Origin: Nocardioides astragali
GTDB lineage: Bacteria > Actinomycetota > Actinomycetes > Propionibacteriales > Nocardioidaceae
Length of the DNA: 64,000 bases
Direction: 5' to 3'
NCBI RefSeq assembly: GCF_024436375.1
Contig: NZ_JAFMZM010000001.1
Coordinates: 248,001-312,000, forward strand
A program made the position numbers and the translations under genes. Shown here in pieces: positions 1-8,681 of this stretch; position 1 is the stretch's first letter, and the number at the start of each line of letters is the position of its first letter. The notes below the pieces were generated by a model. That model was given only the letters and a program-made list of their open reading frames with translations. It ran no database searches and had not been told where the DNA came from.

Positions 1-722
1 TCGCGGGCTGGTTCGCCCAGAGCGGTGCGCCGTTCGCGATCGAGGCCGTGCGGCGCACTCCGTCGGACCGCAAGGGCGGCCACTTCGCCCGCCGCAAGGC
101 CGACGGGCGGATCGTGCTCCGCGAGTCCGCGCAGACCCTCGACGCGGACAAGGAGGCGCTCGCCGACCTCGACCGCCACGAGTTCACCTCGACCAACAAC
201 CTGTGGTTCGACATCCAGGCGATGGTCGAGGCGCTCGACGCCCGCGGCGGCATCCTCGGACTCCCGCTGATCCGCAACGTCAAGCACCTCGACCCCACCG
301 ACCCCTCCACGCCGGAGGTCATCCAGATCGAGACCGCCATGGGCGCCGCGATCGAGGTGTTTGAAGGTGCGCGCACGATCGAGGTCGGCCGCGACCGGTT
401 CGTCCCGGTGAAGACCACCGACGACCTGCTGGTCCTGCGCTCCGACGTCTACGACCTGGGCAAGGACTTCGTGCTCGACCAGGTGGGCGACGAGATCCCG
501 TACGTCGCGCTCGACGGCGACTTCTACAAGCTGGTCGGTGACTTCGACAAGCGCTTCCCCGAGGGCGCTCCCTCGCTGCGCGAGGCCGACTCGTTCACCG
601 TGGAGGGCGACTGGACCTTCGGCCACGGCGTGAAGGTCGTGGGCGACGTCGCGCTCAATGCGAAGGCGGCCAAGCGGATCGAGGGCGGCGCGGTCCTGAG
701 CGAGCAGGAAGCGGATGGCTGA
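1..722 (+). CDS. UTP--glucose-1-phosphate uridylyltransferase, C-terminal part (cut by the window edge)
   Basis: The reading frame is open from the window edge (first full codon at base 3) and about 240 residues are visible. It resembles the eukaryote-like UDP-glucose pyrophosphorylase family, which makes UDP-glucose from UTP and glucose-1-phosphate in the cytoplasm. Supporting features are the segment around FTSTNNLWFDIQAM, the stretch LPLIRNVKHLDP, the IQIETAMGAAIEVF helix, and a C-terminal beta-helix-like tail (VEGDWTFGHGVKVVGDV). The stop overlaps the next gene by 8 bases, so the two are probably co-transcribed. A sugar nucleotide enzyme just before a moeA/glp gene is a familiar actinobacterial order. 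The N-terminal nucleotide-binding motif lies outside the window. Confidence 0.85.
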   Translation, partial: AGWFAQSGAPFAIEAVRRTPSDRKGGHFARRKADGRIVLRESAQTLDADKEALADLDRHEFTSTNNLWFDIQAMVEALDARGGILGLPLIRNVKHLDPTDPSTPEVIQIETAMGAAIEVFEGARTIEVGRDRFVPVKTTDDLLVLRSDVYDLGKDFVLDQVGDEIPYVALDGDFYKLVGDFDKRFPEGAPSLREADSFTVEGDWTFGHGVKVVGDVALNAKAAKRIEGGAVLSEQEADG

Positions 723-1944
723 CCTGTTGCCCGTGGCCGACTACGTCGAGCGCATCCTCGCCACGGTCTCGCCGCTGCACGCGTTCCAGCAGCCCTTGAT
801 GGAGGCCCTCGGCCTGGCGCTGGCCGAGGACGTGGTGGCTCCGATCTCCCTGCCGAGCTTCGACAACTCCGCGATGGACGGCTATGCCGTGGTCGCCGAC
901 GACGTCGCCGGTGCGACCGAGGACTCCCCGGTCACGCTGCCGGTCGTCGGTGAGATAGGTGCGGGTCAGTCGTCGATCCTGGCGCTGTCACCGGGCTCCG
1001 CGGTCAAGATCATGACCGGCGCCCCGGTCCCGACGGGGGCGACCACCGTCGTGCCCTACGAGTGGACCGACCGCGGGGTGGCACAGGTGCGCATCGAGCG
1101 CGCGGGCAAGCCCGGACAGCACATCCGCCCGACCGGTGACGACATCGCCGAGGGCGACATGCTGCTGGAGGAGGGCACGGTCCTGGGCCCCCGCCACCTC
1201 GGCATGCTGGCGGCCGTCGGCCGGGCGACCGTCAAGACCCGCCCCCGTCCCCGCGTCGTCGTCATCTCCACCGGCTCCGAGCTGCGCGACCCCGGCACCC
1301 CGCTGGGGCACGACTCGATCTACGACGGCAACTCCTACCTCCTCGCCGCGGCCGCCCGTGCCGCCGGCGCGATCGCCTACCGCGTCGGCATCGTGCCCGA
1401 CGAGTCGCACGCCTTCACCGAGGCACTGAGCGACCAGCTGGTCCGCGCCGACCTCGTCGTGACGAGCGGGGGAGTGAGCGAGGGCGACTTCGACGTCGTC
1501 AAGGAGTCGCTGTCGCACCACGGCACCATGTGGTTCGGCGGCGTCGGCATGCAGCCCGGCAAGCCGCAGGGGTTCGGCACCATCGGCGAGGACGACACCC
1601 CGGTCTTCACGCTGCCCGGCAACCCGGTCTCCTCCTACGTCTCCTTCGAGATGTTCGTGCTGCCCGCGATCCGCCGGATGATGGGCAAGCTCCCCTACGT
1701 CCGCCCGACCTCCCGAGCGAGGCTCACCCACGGGCTCGCCTCGCCTGAGGGGAAGGTCCAGCTGGTGCGGGGCCTCCACGAGACCGACCGCGGCGGCACC
1801 TTCGTCTCCCCGGTCGGCGGTCATGGCTCGCACCTGATCGGCGACCTCGCGACCGCCAACTGCCTGATCGAGGTGCCGGCCGACGTCACCGCGATCCAGG
1901 CCGGGGAGATGGTCGCGATCCGCCGGCTCGACGAGGAGTTCTGA
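715..1944 (+). CDS. moeA: Molybdopterin molybdotransferase MoeA / gephyrin-like Glp
   Basis: 409 residues, full family length. MoeA inserts molybdate into adenylylated molybdopterin in the cytoplasm. Visible motifs are SFDNSAMDGYAV near the N-terminus, TGAPVPTGAT around residue 100, STGSEL around 183, TSGGVSEGDFDVV around 250 and the PGKPQGFG...LPGNPVSSYVS block around 282-306. The ATG lies inside the end of the galU-like gene (8-base overlap) and the stop overlaps the moaC start. The actinobacterial copy next to glpR/sepX has been described in corynebacteria as Glp, a moonlighting divisome protein. Here moaC and mog sit directly downstream, so a true cofactor role is also well supported. Sequence alone cannot separate the two roles. 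Confidence 0.93.
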   Translation: MADLLPVADYVERILATVSPLHAFQQPLMEALGLALAEDVVAPISLPSFDNSAMDGYAVVADDVAGATEDSPVTLPVVGEIGAGQSSILALSPGSAVKIMTGAPVPTGATTVVPYEWTDRGVAQVRIERAGKPGQHIRPTGDDIAEGDMLLEEGTVLGPRHLGMLAAVGRATVKTRPRPRVVVISTGSELRDPGTPLGHDSIYDGNSYLLAAAARAAGAIAYRVGIVPDESHAFTEALSDQLVRADLVVTSGGVSEGDFDVVKESLSHHGTMWFGGVGMQPGKPQGFGTIGEDDTPVFTLPGNPVSSYVSFEMFVLPAIRRMMGKLPYVRPTSRARLTHGLASPEGKVQLVRGLHETDRGGTFVSPVGGHGSHLIGDLATANCLIEVPADVTAIQAGEMVAIRRLDEEF

Positions 1945-2423
1945 TGGGCGGATCCGAGAGCCGACTGACCCACGTCGACGAGACCGGCGCCGCTCGGATG
2001 GTCGACGTGGGCGACAAGCCCGTCACCGCGCGTACGGCGTCCGCGACCGGCCGCGTGCTGGTGAGCCGCACCGTGACCGACCTGCTCCGTGGCGAGGGCG
2101 TGCCCAAGGGCGACGCGCTCGCCGTGGCCAGGCTGGCCGGGATCATGGGCGCCAAGCAGACCCCGTCGCTGATCCCGCTGTGCCACCCGCTGTCGATCTC
2201 CGGCGTGACCGTCGACCTCGCCGTGACCGACGAGTCGGTGGACATCACCGCGACCGTGCGCACCACCGACCGCACCGGCGTCGAGATGGAGGCGCTGACA
2301 GCCGTGTCGGTGGCCGCGCTCACCGTGGTCGACATGGTCAAGGCGGTCGACAAGGCCGCGGTCATCACCGACATCCGGGTCGAGACCAAGACCGGTGGCA
2401 GGTCGGGTCCATGGAAAAGATGA
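1944..2423 (+). CDS. moaC: Cyclic pyranopterin monophosphate synthase MoaC
   Basis: 159 residues, normal length. MoaC acts with MoaA to convert GTP into cyclic pyranopterin monophosphate, the first intermediate of molybdenum cofactor synthesis. The signature segments are present: AARMVDVGDKPVTARTA near the N-terminus, GAKQTPSLIPLCHPL in the middle, and GVEMEALTAVSVAALTVVDM with a following K-A-V-D toward the C-terminus. The start ATG overlaps the moeA stop by one base, which implies tight coupling. The mog gene follows after 13 bases. Confidence 0.95.
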   Translation: MGGSESRLTHVDETGAARMVDVGDKPVTARTASATGRVLVSRTVTDLLRGEGVPKGDALAVARLAGIMGAKQTPSLIPLCHPLSISGVTVDLAVTDESVDITATVRTTDRTGVEMEALTAVSVAALTVVDMVKAVDKAAVITDIRVETKTGGRSGPWKR

Positions 2424-2436
2424 GGCTGTGGAAGCG

Positions 2437-2913
2437 ATGAGCCTCCGCGCCGCGGTCGTGGTCGCGTCCAACCGCGCCTCGGCCGGCGTCTACGCCGACG
2501 AGACCGGTCCGCTGATCGCGGACTGGCTGCGCGAGCAGGGCTTCGAGTGCGACGAGCCGGACGTCGTGCCGGACGGCGACCCGGTGCGCGAGGCCATCGC
2601 TGCGGCCGTCGACGCCGGGGCCCGCATCGTGCTCACCACCGGCGGCACGGGGCTCACGCCGACCGACCGGACGCCCGAGGCCACAGCGCCCCTCCTCCAC
2701 CGCCAGGTCCCCGGCATCGCCGAGGCGATCCGCGCCGCGGGAGTCGCCAAGGGCGTGCCGACCGCGATGCTCTCGCGGGGGCTCGCCGGCATCGTCGGCG
2801 ACTGCCTGGTCGTCAACCTCCCTGGTTCGCGCGGGGGCGTGACCGACGCGCTCGGCGTCCTCGAGCCGGTCGTGCGGCACGCGGTCGAGCAGGTCATCGG
2901 GAGCGACCACTGA
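2437..2913 (+). CDS. mog: MogA/MoaB-type molybdopterin adenylyltransferase
   Basis: 158 residues from the ATG at 2437. An in-frame upstream ATG overlaps moaC and its extra residues look unlike the family, so the inner start is preferred. This enzyme adenylylates molybdopterin before molybdate insertion by MoeA. Family motifs are VVASNRASAGVYADETGP at the N-terminus, TTGGTGLTPTDRTPEAT around residues 67-83, and the region around LSRGLAGIVGDCLVVNLPGS. It is the third of three consecutive molybdenum cofactor genes. The stop overlaps the likely CTG start of the following acetyltransferase. Confidence 0.92.
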   Translation: MSLRAAVVVASNRASAGVYADETGPLIADWLREQGFECDEPDVVPDGDPVREAIAAAVDAGARIVLTTGGTGLTPTDRTPEATAPLLHRQVPGIAEAIRAAGVAKGVPTAMLSRGLAGIVGDCLVVNLPGSRGGVTDALGVLEPVVRHAVEQVIGSDH

Positions 2914-3518
2914 ACGCCCCTCCCGGCTGGCCGGCGCGGCTCGAGTCGCAGGAGGTCGTCGTCCGGTCGCTCCGCCGAGCCGATGCCGACGAGTGGCAGG
3001 CCGTACGTGCCCGCAACCACGACTGGCTGCGGCCGTGGGACGCGACCGTCCCGCCCGGGGCGGCGCCGCGCCCGACGTCGTACAAGATGGTGGTGCGCTC
3101 CCTGCTGCACCAGGCCAAGCAGGGGCTGTGCCTGCCGTTCGTCATCGAGGTGGAGGGCCGCTTCGTCGGGCAGGTCACGGTCAGCAACGTGGCCCGCGGC
3201 TCGGCCCAGTGGGGGTCGATCGGCTACTGGGTCGCCGCCGACGTGGCGGGTCGCGGCGTCGCCCCTCGCGCGGTCGCGCTGGTGATCGACCACTGCTTCG
3301 GGCCGGTGGGCCTGCACCGCGTCGAGATCTGCGTCCGGCCGGAGAACACCAACTCGCTGCGCGTCGTGGAGAAGCTCGGCCTCGAGCAGGTCGGCTACTC
3401 GCCCCGTTTCCTCCACATCGACGGGGCCTGGCGCGACCACCGGATCTTCGCGGTCACCGTCGAGGAGTGCCCGGAGGGCATCATGTCCCGGCTGACGACA
3501 CACCAGTCACACCAGTAG
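2910..3518 (+). CDS. GNAT acetyltransferase, RimJ/RimL-like
   Basis: About 202 residues. The GNAT fold is indicated by the acetyl-CoA loop around GRGVAPRAVALVIDHCF and by the following HRVEICVRPENTNSLRVVEKLGL segment typical of ribosomal-protein-alanine N-acetyltransferases. The start is uncertain: the frame has no ATG or GTG nearby, and a CTG at 2910 overlaps the upstream stop as CTGA, which I chose because homologues usually begin with a NAPPGWP-like N-terminus. In actinobacteria a rimJ-like gene commonly sits between moeA/glp and glpR/sepX, as here. Probable substrate is a protein N-terminus, but this is not shown by the sequence. Confidence 0.85.
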   Translation: MNAPPGWPARLESQEVVVRSLRRADADEWQAVRARNHDWLRPWDATVPPGAAPRPTSYKMVVRSLLHQAKQGLCLPFVIEVEGRFVGQVTVSNVARGSAQWGSIGYWVAADVAGRGVAPRAVALVIDHCFGPVGLHRVEICVRPENTNSLRVVEKLGLEQVGYSPRFLHIDGAWRDHRIFAVTVEECPEGIMSRLTTHQSHQ

Positions 3519-3578
3519 TTCTGCGACACACCACTTGACATCCGTCCCGGTCGTGCTCCGCGCTCCTACGCTGCGATC

Positions 3579-4460
3579 GTGGACCTGAGCGCTCTCATCT
3601 TCGTCGCCCTTGCCGTGGCGTGGGCCGTCTACCTGATCCCCAAGGCTCTCAAGCATCACGACGAGGTCGTCCGCAGCCGGTCGGTCGAGAAGTTCTCGCA
3701 CACCATGCGAGTGCTGGCCCGCCGCGAGCCGGTCGACCGACGCAGTGCGCGGCTCGTGGTGGCCCCGATCCGCGCCGCCCTGCGCCCGCCCGTCGAGACC
3801 AAGGCCCACGTGGCACCCGAGCCTGTTGCGCCGGCGGCCGCTCCTCGTACGCCGTCCCCGCAGGCCGAGCGCGCGTCCGCGCGGCGCGCGGCGAAGCGTC
3901 GCCGCAACGTCCTGGCCCTGGTCGTCCTCGCCAACGCCGTCGTCATCGGTCTGGCGGCCGCGTCCGTCCTCATCTGGTCCTGGGTCGCCGCACCAGCGGG
4001 CGTGCTCGTCGCGTGGCTGGTGGCCTGCCGTCTCTCCGTCCGCGCCGAGCGCCGCCAGCGTGCGGCCCGTTCCGCGATCGAGATCGGCCTGCCGCCCCGC
4101 GTCGAGGAGGAGGAGGAGGTCGGCGACGTCGAGCTCACCGGCGAGATGCCGATGACTCCGCCGTCGCCGCGCGCGCCGACGGTGCCCGCGGTCCCCGCCG
4201 AGTCCCCGGCCACCGAGACCCCCGCGGTCGCCGACGGCGTGCCGGTCGTGGGTGGCTGGGACATGGTGCCCACCACGCTGCCGACCTACGTCACCAAGTC
4301 CACGGCCCAGCGTCGTACGGTCTCGACGATCGACCTGGACTCCACCGGCGTCTGGTCGAGCGGTCACAACGACGAGGCATCCGCCCTCGCCCGCTCCGCC
4401 GAGCAGTCCGCCAAGACCGCTCGCGAGGCGGACGAGAAGCGTCGCGCCAGCGGCGCCTGA
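3579..4460 (+). CDS. Membrane protein GlpR/SepX-like (divisome-associated)
   Basis: 293 residues with a GTG start. It has an N-terminal membrane segment (LIFVALAVAWAVYLIP), a basic cytoplasmic stretch, two closely spaced membrane segments around residues 110-155 (NVLALVVLANAVVIG and the following WSWVAAPAGVLVAWLV), an acidic run VEEEEEVGDVEL, and a Pro/Ala-rich C-terminal tail. Position and topology match the actinobacterial family known as SepX in Streptomyces and GlpR in Corynebacterium, a membrane protein that supports division and binds Glp. Identification rests mainly on topology and the galU-glp-rimJ neighbourhood. It lies about 60 bases after the acetyltransferase gene. Confidence 0.78.
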   Translation: MDLSALIFVALAVAWAVYLIPKALKHHDEVVRSRSVEKFSHTMRVLARREPVDRRSARLVVAPIRAALRPPVETKAHVAPEPVAPAAAPRTPSPQAERASARRAAKRRRNVLALVVLANAVVIGLAAASVLIWSWVAAPAGVLVAWLVACRLSVRAERRQRAARSAIEIGLPPRVEEEEEVGDVELTGEMPMTPPSPRAPTVPAVPAESPATETPAVADGVPVVGGWDMVPTTLPTYVTKSTAQRRTVSTIDLDSTGVWSSGHNDEASALARSAEQSAKTAREADEKRRASGA

Positions 4461-4472
4461 TCGACCTCGGCT

Positions 4473-4502
4473 GAGGGGGCGGGCCGATTCGGCGGCCCCT
4501 CT
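4473..4502 (+). terminator. Possible hairpin terminator after glpR/sepX
   Basis: GAGGGGGC on the 5' side can pair with GCCCCTC on the 3' side around an inner CCG/CGG stem. It lies 13 bases after the glpR/sepX stop and before the tRNA gene. There is no clear T-tract. Confidence 0.45.
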
Positions 4503-4540
4503 CGGGCTCGTGTATCTTGGCGTCGCGCCGTGAGGCGCAT

Positions 4541-4617
<77 letters not shown>

Positions 4618-4624
4618 GTGACGA

Positions 4625-4666
4625 AGAACCCGCAGGTCGCCCTGACCTGCGGGTTCTCGGTTTTTT
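4625..4666 (+). terminator. Rho-independent terminator after tRNA-Ala
   Basis: Perfect 14-bp stem (AGAACCCGCAGGTC, 4625-4638, with its complement 4644-4657), a 5-base loop, and a run of six T at 4661-4666. It is the clearest intrinsic terminator in the window and ends the tRNA transcript just before the integrase. Confidence 0.93.
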
Positions 4667-4723
4667 CCTGCCCTCACGCCGCGGGACTGACACCGGTGAT
4701 GTTCGTCGGCAAAGTGCGTCCGC

Positions 4724-5820
4724 TTACCCCCCGCGTCCCCCCGGCCCCGGTGCTGCCCGCGCGGGGCCGCGGCGGGGGCCTCGGCCGGGGTCGTTGAGGC
4801 GCTCCAACCCGGCTTGGTCGGCCGAGGTGCCCAGGAAGTGCAGGTACCGGTTGGTGGTGGCGATCGACTCGTGTCCCATCCACGCCTGGACCGTGCCCGG
4901 GTCCACGCCCCGTGCCAGCCACAAGCACGCCGCGGTGTGCCGCAGGTCGTGGATCCGGCGACCGCCGCCGGTGCGGTCCCACTTCACCGTCCGCAGCACC
5001 GCCGTGCGGTGCAGGCGGGCACCGCCCACCGTGGTCAGCAGCAGATCGTTCGGCTCTTGGAGACGACCAGCCGCCGGATGATCGGCAGGATCCGGTCGGC
5101 CACGGGCACCCGGCGCCCGCGTCGGCCCTTGGTCGCCTTCACCGCCCCGCCCTCGGTGTGCGAGCGGCGGACGAGCAGACCGGCTGTCGGCACCTCGACC
5201 ACGTCCTCGACCAGCACCGCCCGCGCCTCGCCCCACCTCATCCCGGTCCAGCCGAGCACCAGCAGCACGTCCGCCAGGTGTGGGTCGTGCTCATGCCACA
5301 GCGCATAGGTGGCCTCGAGTTCCGCCTCGGTCCACGGCCGCATCTCGGTGGGCTCCTCCGAGGACCGGGGGACCTTCGTCCCGGTCACCGGGTTCCGCAC
5401 GATGATCTTCTCTCGCACGCACCAGGTGAAGAAGCTGGACAGGCTGGCGCGGTACCGGACCACCGATCGTTCGCCGAGGCCGTGCTGGATCAACGCCTCG
5501 AACGAGCGAGCCACCTCGCGCTCGGAGACGGCCGACACCTGCATGGCCTGCAGGCTCGTGGGGACCAGCCGCTGCAGGGCCTGGTCCGTGCGATACGTCT
5601 TGGCCGCCACCGTGAACTCGCGGATGGCCAACCACTCCTCCAACAAGGCCCGCACGAGACGGCGTCCAGTGCGGGGATCAACCCCACCGGCGAGGACAGC
5701 CCTCTCTCGCGCGAGCCAGTCGCTCGCCTCCCGCTTGGTGTCGAAGGTCCGGCTGGCGACGAACTGCCGGCCGCTCTTCAGTCGGGCTCGGAACCGGCCG
5801 CTGGGAGTCTTCTCGATCAT
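4724..5820 (-). pseudogene. Tyrosine recombinase (integrase), frameshifted
   Basis: Two overlapping minus-strand reading frames together make one phage-type integrase of usual length. The first frame (from 5820) carries the AP2-like arm-binding start, the SAM-like core-binding domain and the first catalytic Arg (GMRWGEARA), followed by the Lys region (TKGRRGRRVPV). The second frame carries HDLRHTAACLW (His and Arg), WMGHESI (His) and NRYLHF (nucleophilic Tyr). The frames must join near 5054-5060, where one base appears missing. No obvious slippery heptamer is visible, so a true mutation or a sequence error is more likely than programmed frameshifting. It faces the tRNA-Ala gene, the normal position for the enzyme that integrates there. 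Confidence 0.88.
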
Positions 5821-5845
5821 GTGCGTCGTCCTCCTCGCGGCGCGC

Positions 5846-6025
5846 CTACGACGCCCGCGCGAGCCACTGCTCGACGTCGAGGCGCCGATACCGCGGACAC
5901 GTCGGGGTCATCCACGTCACCCGCGGACCCATCCCACGCTGCCGCCACCGGCACAACGTCGACTCCGACACCCGAATCCACTTGGCCACTTCACTGCTGG
6001 TGAGGATCTCCTCCACCGTTTCCAT
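5846..6025 (-). CDS. Excisionase-like helix-turn-helix protein
   Basis: 59 residues from the ATG at 6025 (a longer in-frame start at 6055 exists). The pattern ILTSSEVAKWIRVSESTLCRWRQRGMGP followed by RYRRLDVEQWL is the MerR-like winged helix-turn-helix seen in small excisionase/AlpA-type proteins of integrative elements. Such proteins bind arm sites and bias the integrase toward excision. It lies 25 bases upstream of the integrase on the same strand, the usual xis-int arrangement. Unlike the integrase, this gene looks intact. Confidence 0.8.
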   Translation of the reverse strand: METVEEILTSSEVAKWIRVSESTLCRWRQRGMGPRVTWMTPTCPRYRRLDVEQWLARAS

Positions 6026-6059
6026 CTGGTCACCTCCGACCACCCGGGGCGGCACGCGC

Positions 6060-6331
6060 CGCCCGCGATTCTCTGATGGTCACCTATGAACGCGTCGCCT
6101 CACCGAGCGATCAATGTCGCCTGTGGAATTCCTGCGTTGCTTCCGCATCTGGGGATGCAGTCGCCGCAGGGACGCTCCGGACTCTCACCGTGGACCACCC
6201 AGCCGTGGCGGTTCTTGGGCGCTGCTCAGCGCCCAGAATGACGTAGGCCGACCAGCCGCCGTTTTAGGCAATGTCTGTACGCATCGTCAGCGTCCTGGAG
6301 GAACGAAGATGACTCGCGGCGCGGCGTGGGT
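6060..6331. other. Intergenic stretch without recognised gene
   Basis: About 270 bases between the excisionase-like gene and the DUF4238 gene. I see no convincing coding frame, RNA or strong hairpin. Base composition is visibly less G+C-rich than the core flanks, which fits imported DNA. A promoter for the minus-strand xis-int pair probably lies at its left end. Confidence 0.5.
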
Positions 6332-7438
6332 CTACATCTTGTCCACTTGGCGGCGTCCGGGGATGGGCCACGGGAGATCTTTGATGCTTACGCCACGTCG
6401 CTCGCCGCTAGCGGGGCTCATCCGCCCCCACGCTTCGCGCTGTTCGTCAGTCATATCGCTGAACAGGCCCTTTTCACGGATGAGGTCCGAGGCATCGGAC
6501 ATGGATGGTTCGATCGATCTATCCGGGTCAGGAAGGTGGAGTCGTCCAAGGGGGCTGTCCTCGGGATGGTGATGCACGTACTTTCGAGCACCCAACACCG
6601 TCTCTTGGTTGATGGAATCGGCCACCTGAGTGGTGCCGTCATGCTGGAAGTCGGGCACCTTCTCCAGCCCGGGCGGCAAGGACGGGAATCGATCGTGCGG
6701 CTGGATGGTCAACGCGGCGCGGCGGCTGAGCGGTATCAGGAAAAGCTCGGCGGTGGCGATACCCACACCACTCCACTCCGGGTGGTCGTCCCCCGGCACC
6801 AGGTTCACGGGGTGGTCCGAGGTAACGATGGATCGGCGATTGAATCGGAACACAGTCCAATGGCAGTCGTGCAGGTAGGCCGCCATTCTCGGTAGCAAGT
6901 CCATCAGGATCCCAATGTGCTGCTTGACGTCAGGTACGAGGTCCGGCCCGCCCGGCTTCGTGATGTCCTCCCACTCATGATCCAGTTCCGCGTCCGGTAT
7001 GTCCCTGGACTCGGCACCTTCGATCAGTTCGCGCAACGCTTCCTTGCCCGCAGTGCCGACAATCAACCGTATGAACTGGGCGTTCATACTTCCCTGACTG
7101 GCCCGCACGTCCTCCGCCCTCAGGTGCTGGAGCGCGATCCAGGTTGCGAGAGCCACGCGGTGGTCGCCTGTGATGGGCCACGTTCCACTCAGCAGTTTCC
7201 GAAGCGCCTCTGAGGCAGGCCCTTCAATCTCGCCGAAGACCTTCTCGAACACGTCGGACTGTGTGCCGTCGGGCAGTGTGATCGTGTAGAAGTCTTTGAT
7301 CACAGCCGCGTCACCGGTGGACAGAACATGCTCCGATTCGCCTGGCAATGACACGCGACGAACACGCCCCGTGTCGCTGGCAAAGCCGTTGAGATAGAAC
7401 CGCGACACAACATGCTGTCGCCGAACCCGTTCCACCAC
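6332..7438 (-). CDS. DUF4238-family protein of unknown function
   Basis: 368 residues from the GTG at 7438, chosen because GGGGAGG lies 7 bases before it; an earlier GTG at 7489 has no such site. The N-terminal RRQHVVSRFYLNGFA matches the opening HHvvP/S-x-FYL-x-F pattern of the DUF4238 family, whose function is unknown to me. Other visible features are STGDAAVIKDFYTI, a conserved-looking TWPITGDHRVALATWIALQHLR segment, and FRFNRRSIVTSDHPVNL near the centre. No membrane segment or signal peptide is seen. It stands alone in lower-G+C island DNA. Members are often found as scattered accessory genes; a defence role is possible but unproven. Confidence 0.72.
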   Translation of the reverse strand: MVERVRRQHVVSRFYLNGFASDTGRVRRVSLPGESEHVLSTGDAAVIKDFYTITLPDGTQSDVFEKVFGEIEGPASEALRKLLSGTWPITGDHRVALATWIALQHLRAEDVRASQGSMNAQFIRLIVGTAGKEALRELIEGAESRDIPDAELDHEWEDITKPGGPDLVPDVKQHIGILMDLLPRMAAYLHDCHWTVFRFNRRSIVTSDHPVNLVPGDDHPEWSGVGIATAELFLIPLSRRAALTIQPHDRFPSLPPGLEKVPDFQHDGTTQVADSINQETVLGARKYVHHHPEDSPLGRLHLPDPDRSIEPSMSDASDLIREKGLFSDMTDEQREAWGRMSPASGERRGVSIKDLPWPIPGRRQVDKM

Positions 7439-7611
7439 GCGATGCCTCCCCTGTGTCCTCTCACCGTACGTCTCGCCGCCGACAGTCACCGTCCAGTTGC
7501 CCTACATCTGCCGGCCTGCGGTGTCTTTTAGGTCTGCGAGGCATGCCGCCGCTAGCGAAGCGCGGACGCGAGCCCGCCGGGCAGCCGCCGACAGGTCGGG
7601 GCGGTCTAGCG

Positions 7612-8421
7612 CTAGGGAAGCGGGTACATCTCCCACCCGCTCGACCCGAACCGGTACAGGTTGTGGGAGAACGACGAGACGAACCACAGCACGTCGAGGC
7701 CGGGCGACAAAGTCAGCGGCACGGTCGGAATCACCGGCGGCGTGCGCATCAATCCCGCCCATTGTTCGAACGGCAGAGCGCCCTCCCCAAGGATGAGGAA
7801 CAGATGTTTCTGCATTCCGGTGGCGCGATTGAGTTTGTCGATGTGGCGCACTTGATTCGGCTCACTAAGCACGGCCTCGATCACGGAGGCCAAGCCTGCA
7901 AGCTCAACGTCCACCGCCCCACCACCCCCTGGGGGAAGCACTTCGAAGGCGTAAGGCGATCCGTCCGCGGAAGTCGTGAGGTCAGGACTACCCCACAACT
8001 CGACCGAGGACTTGAGTAGCCAAGCGATGTCCGGGTCTTGGTGTTCCCACGGGTAAAGGACGCCGGTCTGAGTGATGCCCCGGTCCTCGCAGTACCGGAC
8101 GATTCGGTCGTAGCGCTCCCGCAACTCAGGGATATCCCGAGGCGAACCGATGTCCGCTCGCCAATACCAGCTGCCGGGATTCGGCCATTGGTTGTTCTCG
8201 GCTCCCAGGATCGCATCGCGCAGTTGAACACCCTCCGCCGAGTGGCTAGTCACTTCCAAAGCTGCCTGGCTTCCGTCCGCCAAGGTCAGCAGCACGTCGA
8301 AAGCTCCTTGCCTACCTCTGACGTCATACGCTTCCGCGGTGCAGCCCAGCGCCGCACATACCGCGACCGCGGCAGCCCGCTCCTGCGGGGATAGGCCGTC
8401 TAGGGGATTCGCCTCGCTCAC
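7612..8421 (-). CDS. Hypothetical protein, possible PD-(D/E)XK-like core
   Basis: 269 residues with a GTG start. I do not recognise the family. Residues around 40-60 contain FDVLLTLADG followed by QAALEVTSHS, which has the spacing Asp ... Glu-x-Thr reminiscent of a degenerate PD-(D/E)XK nuclease core; this is a weak pattern call. The rest is soluble, with Trp-rich segments (NNQWPNPGSWYWRADIG) and no membrane segments. It is on the same strand as the DUF4238 gene, 174 bases upstream of it, and may belong to the same island cargo unit. Confidence 0.5.
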   Translation of the reverse strand: MSEANPLDGLSPQERAAAVAVCAALGCTAEAYDVRGRQGAFDVLLTLADGSQAALEVTSHSAEGVQLRDAILGAENNQWPNPGSWYWRADIGSPRDIPELRERYDRIVRYCEDRGITQTGVLYPWEHQDPDIAWLLKSSVELWGSPDLTTSADGSPYAFEVLPPGGGGAVDVELAGLASVIEAVLSEPNQVRHIDKLNRATGMQKHLFLILGEGALPFEQWAGLMRTPPVIPTVPLTLSPGLDVLWFVSSFSHNLYRFGSSGWEMYPLP

Positions 8422-8681
8422 AGATTGAGGCTAGACGCCGTTTCTGACAATGCCGACTGGATTCGCATCGTCAACCGCAGGACCAGTTCGAGGGTGGTCC
8501 GCTTGCGAACGCCATCCGTCGCTCAGCACAAGGGCGCACGCGATTCCGGCCAGCACATGTGCGGCGACGTGCCTCCCGCGTCTTAGCCCCTCTGCCGGCG
8601 GCTGAGGAGACTCGTGCGGCATTCCGCCGCCTATGACTGTCAAGCGCGGGAAAATGCGTGCAGGTGTCAATCCGACTCGGA
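8422..8681. other. Intergenic stretch without recognised gene
   Basis: About 260 bases between two minus-strand genes. Short frames here have no family resemblance. I see no RNA gene or strong hairpin. It presumably holds the promoter of the hypothetical gene that starts at 8421. Confidence 0.4.

Noticed and set aside
5054..5060. Programmed frameshift in the integrase
   Set aside because: No slippery heptamer or strong downstream structure was recognised; a mutation or sequence error is simpler.
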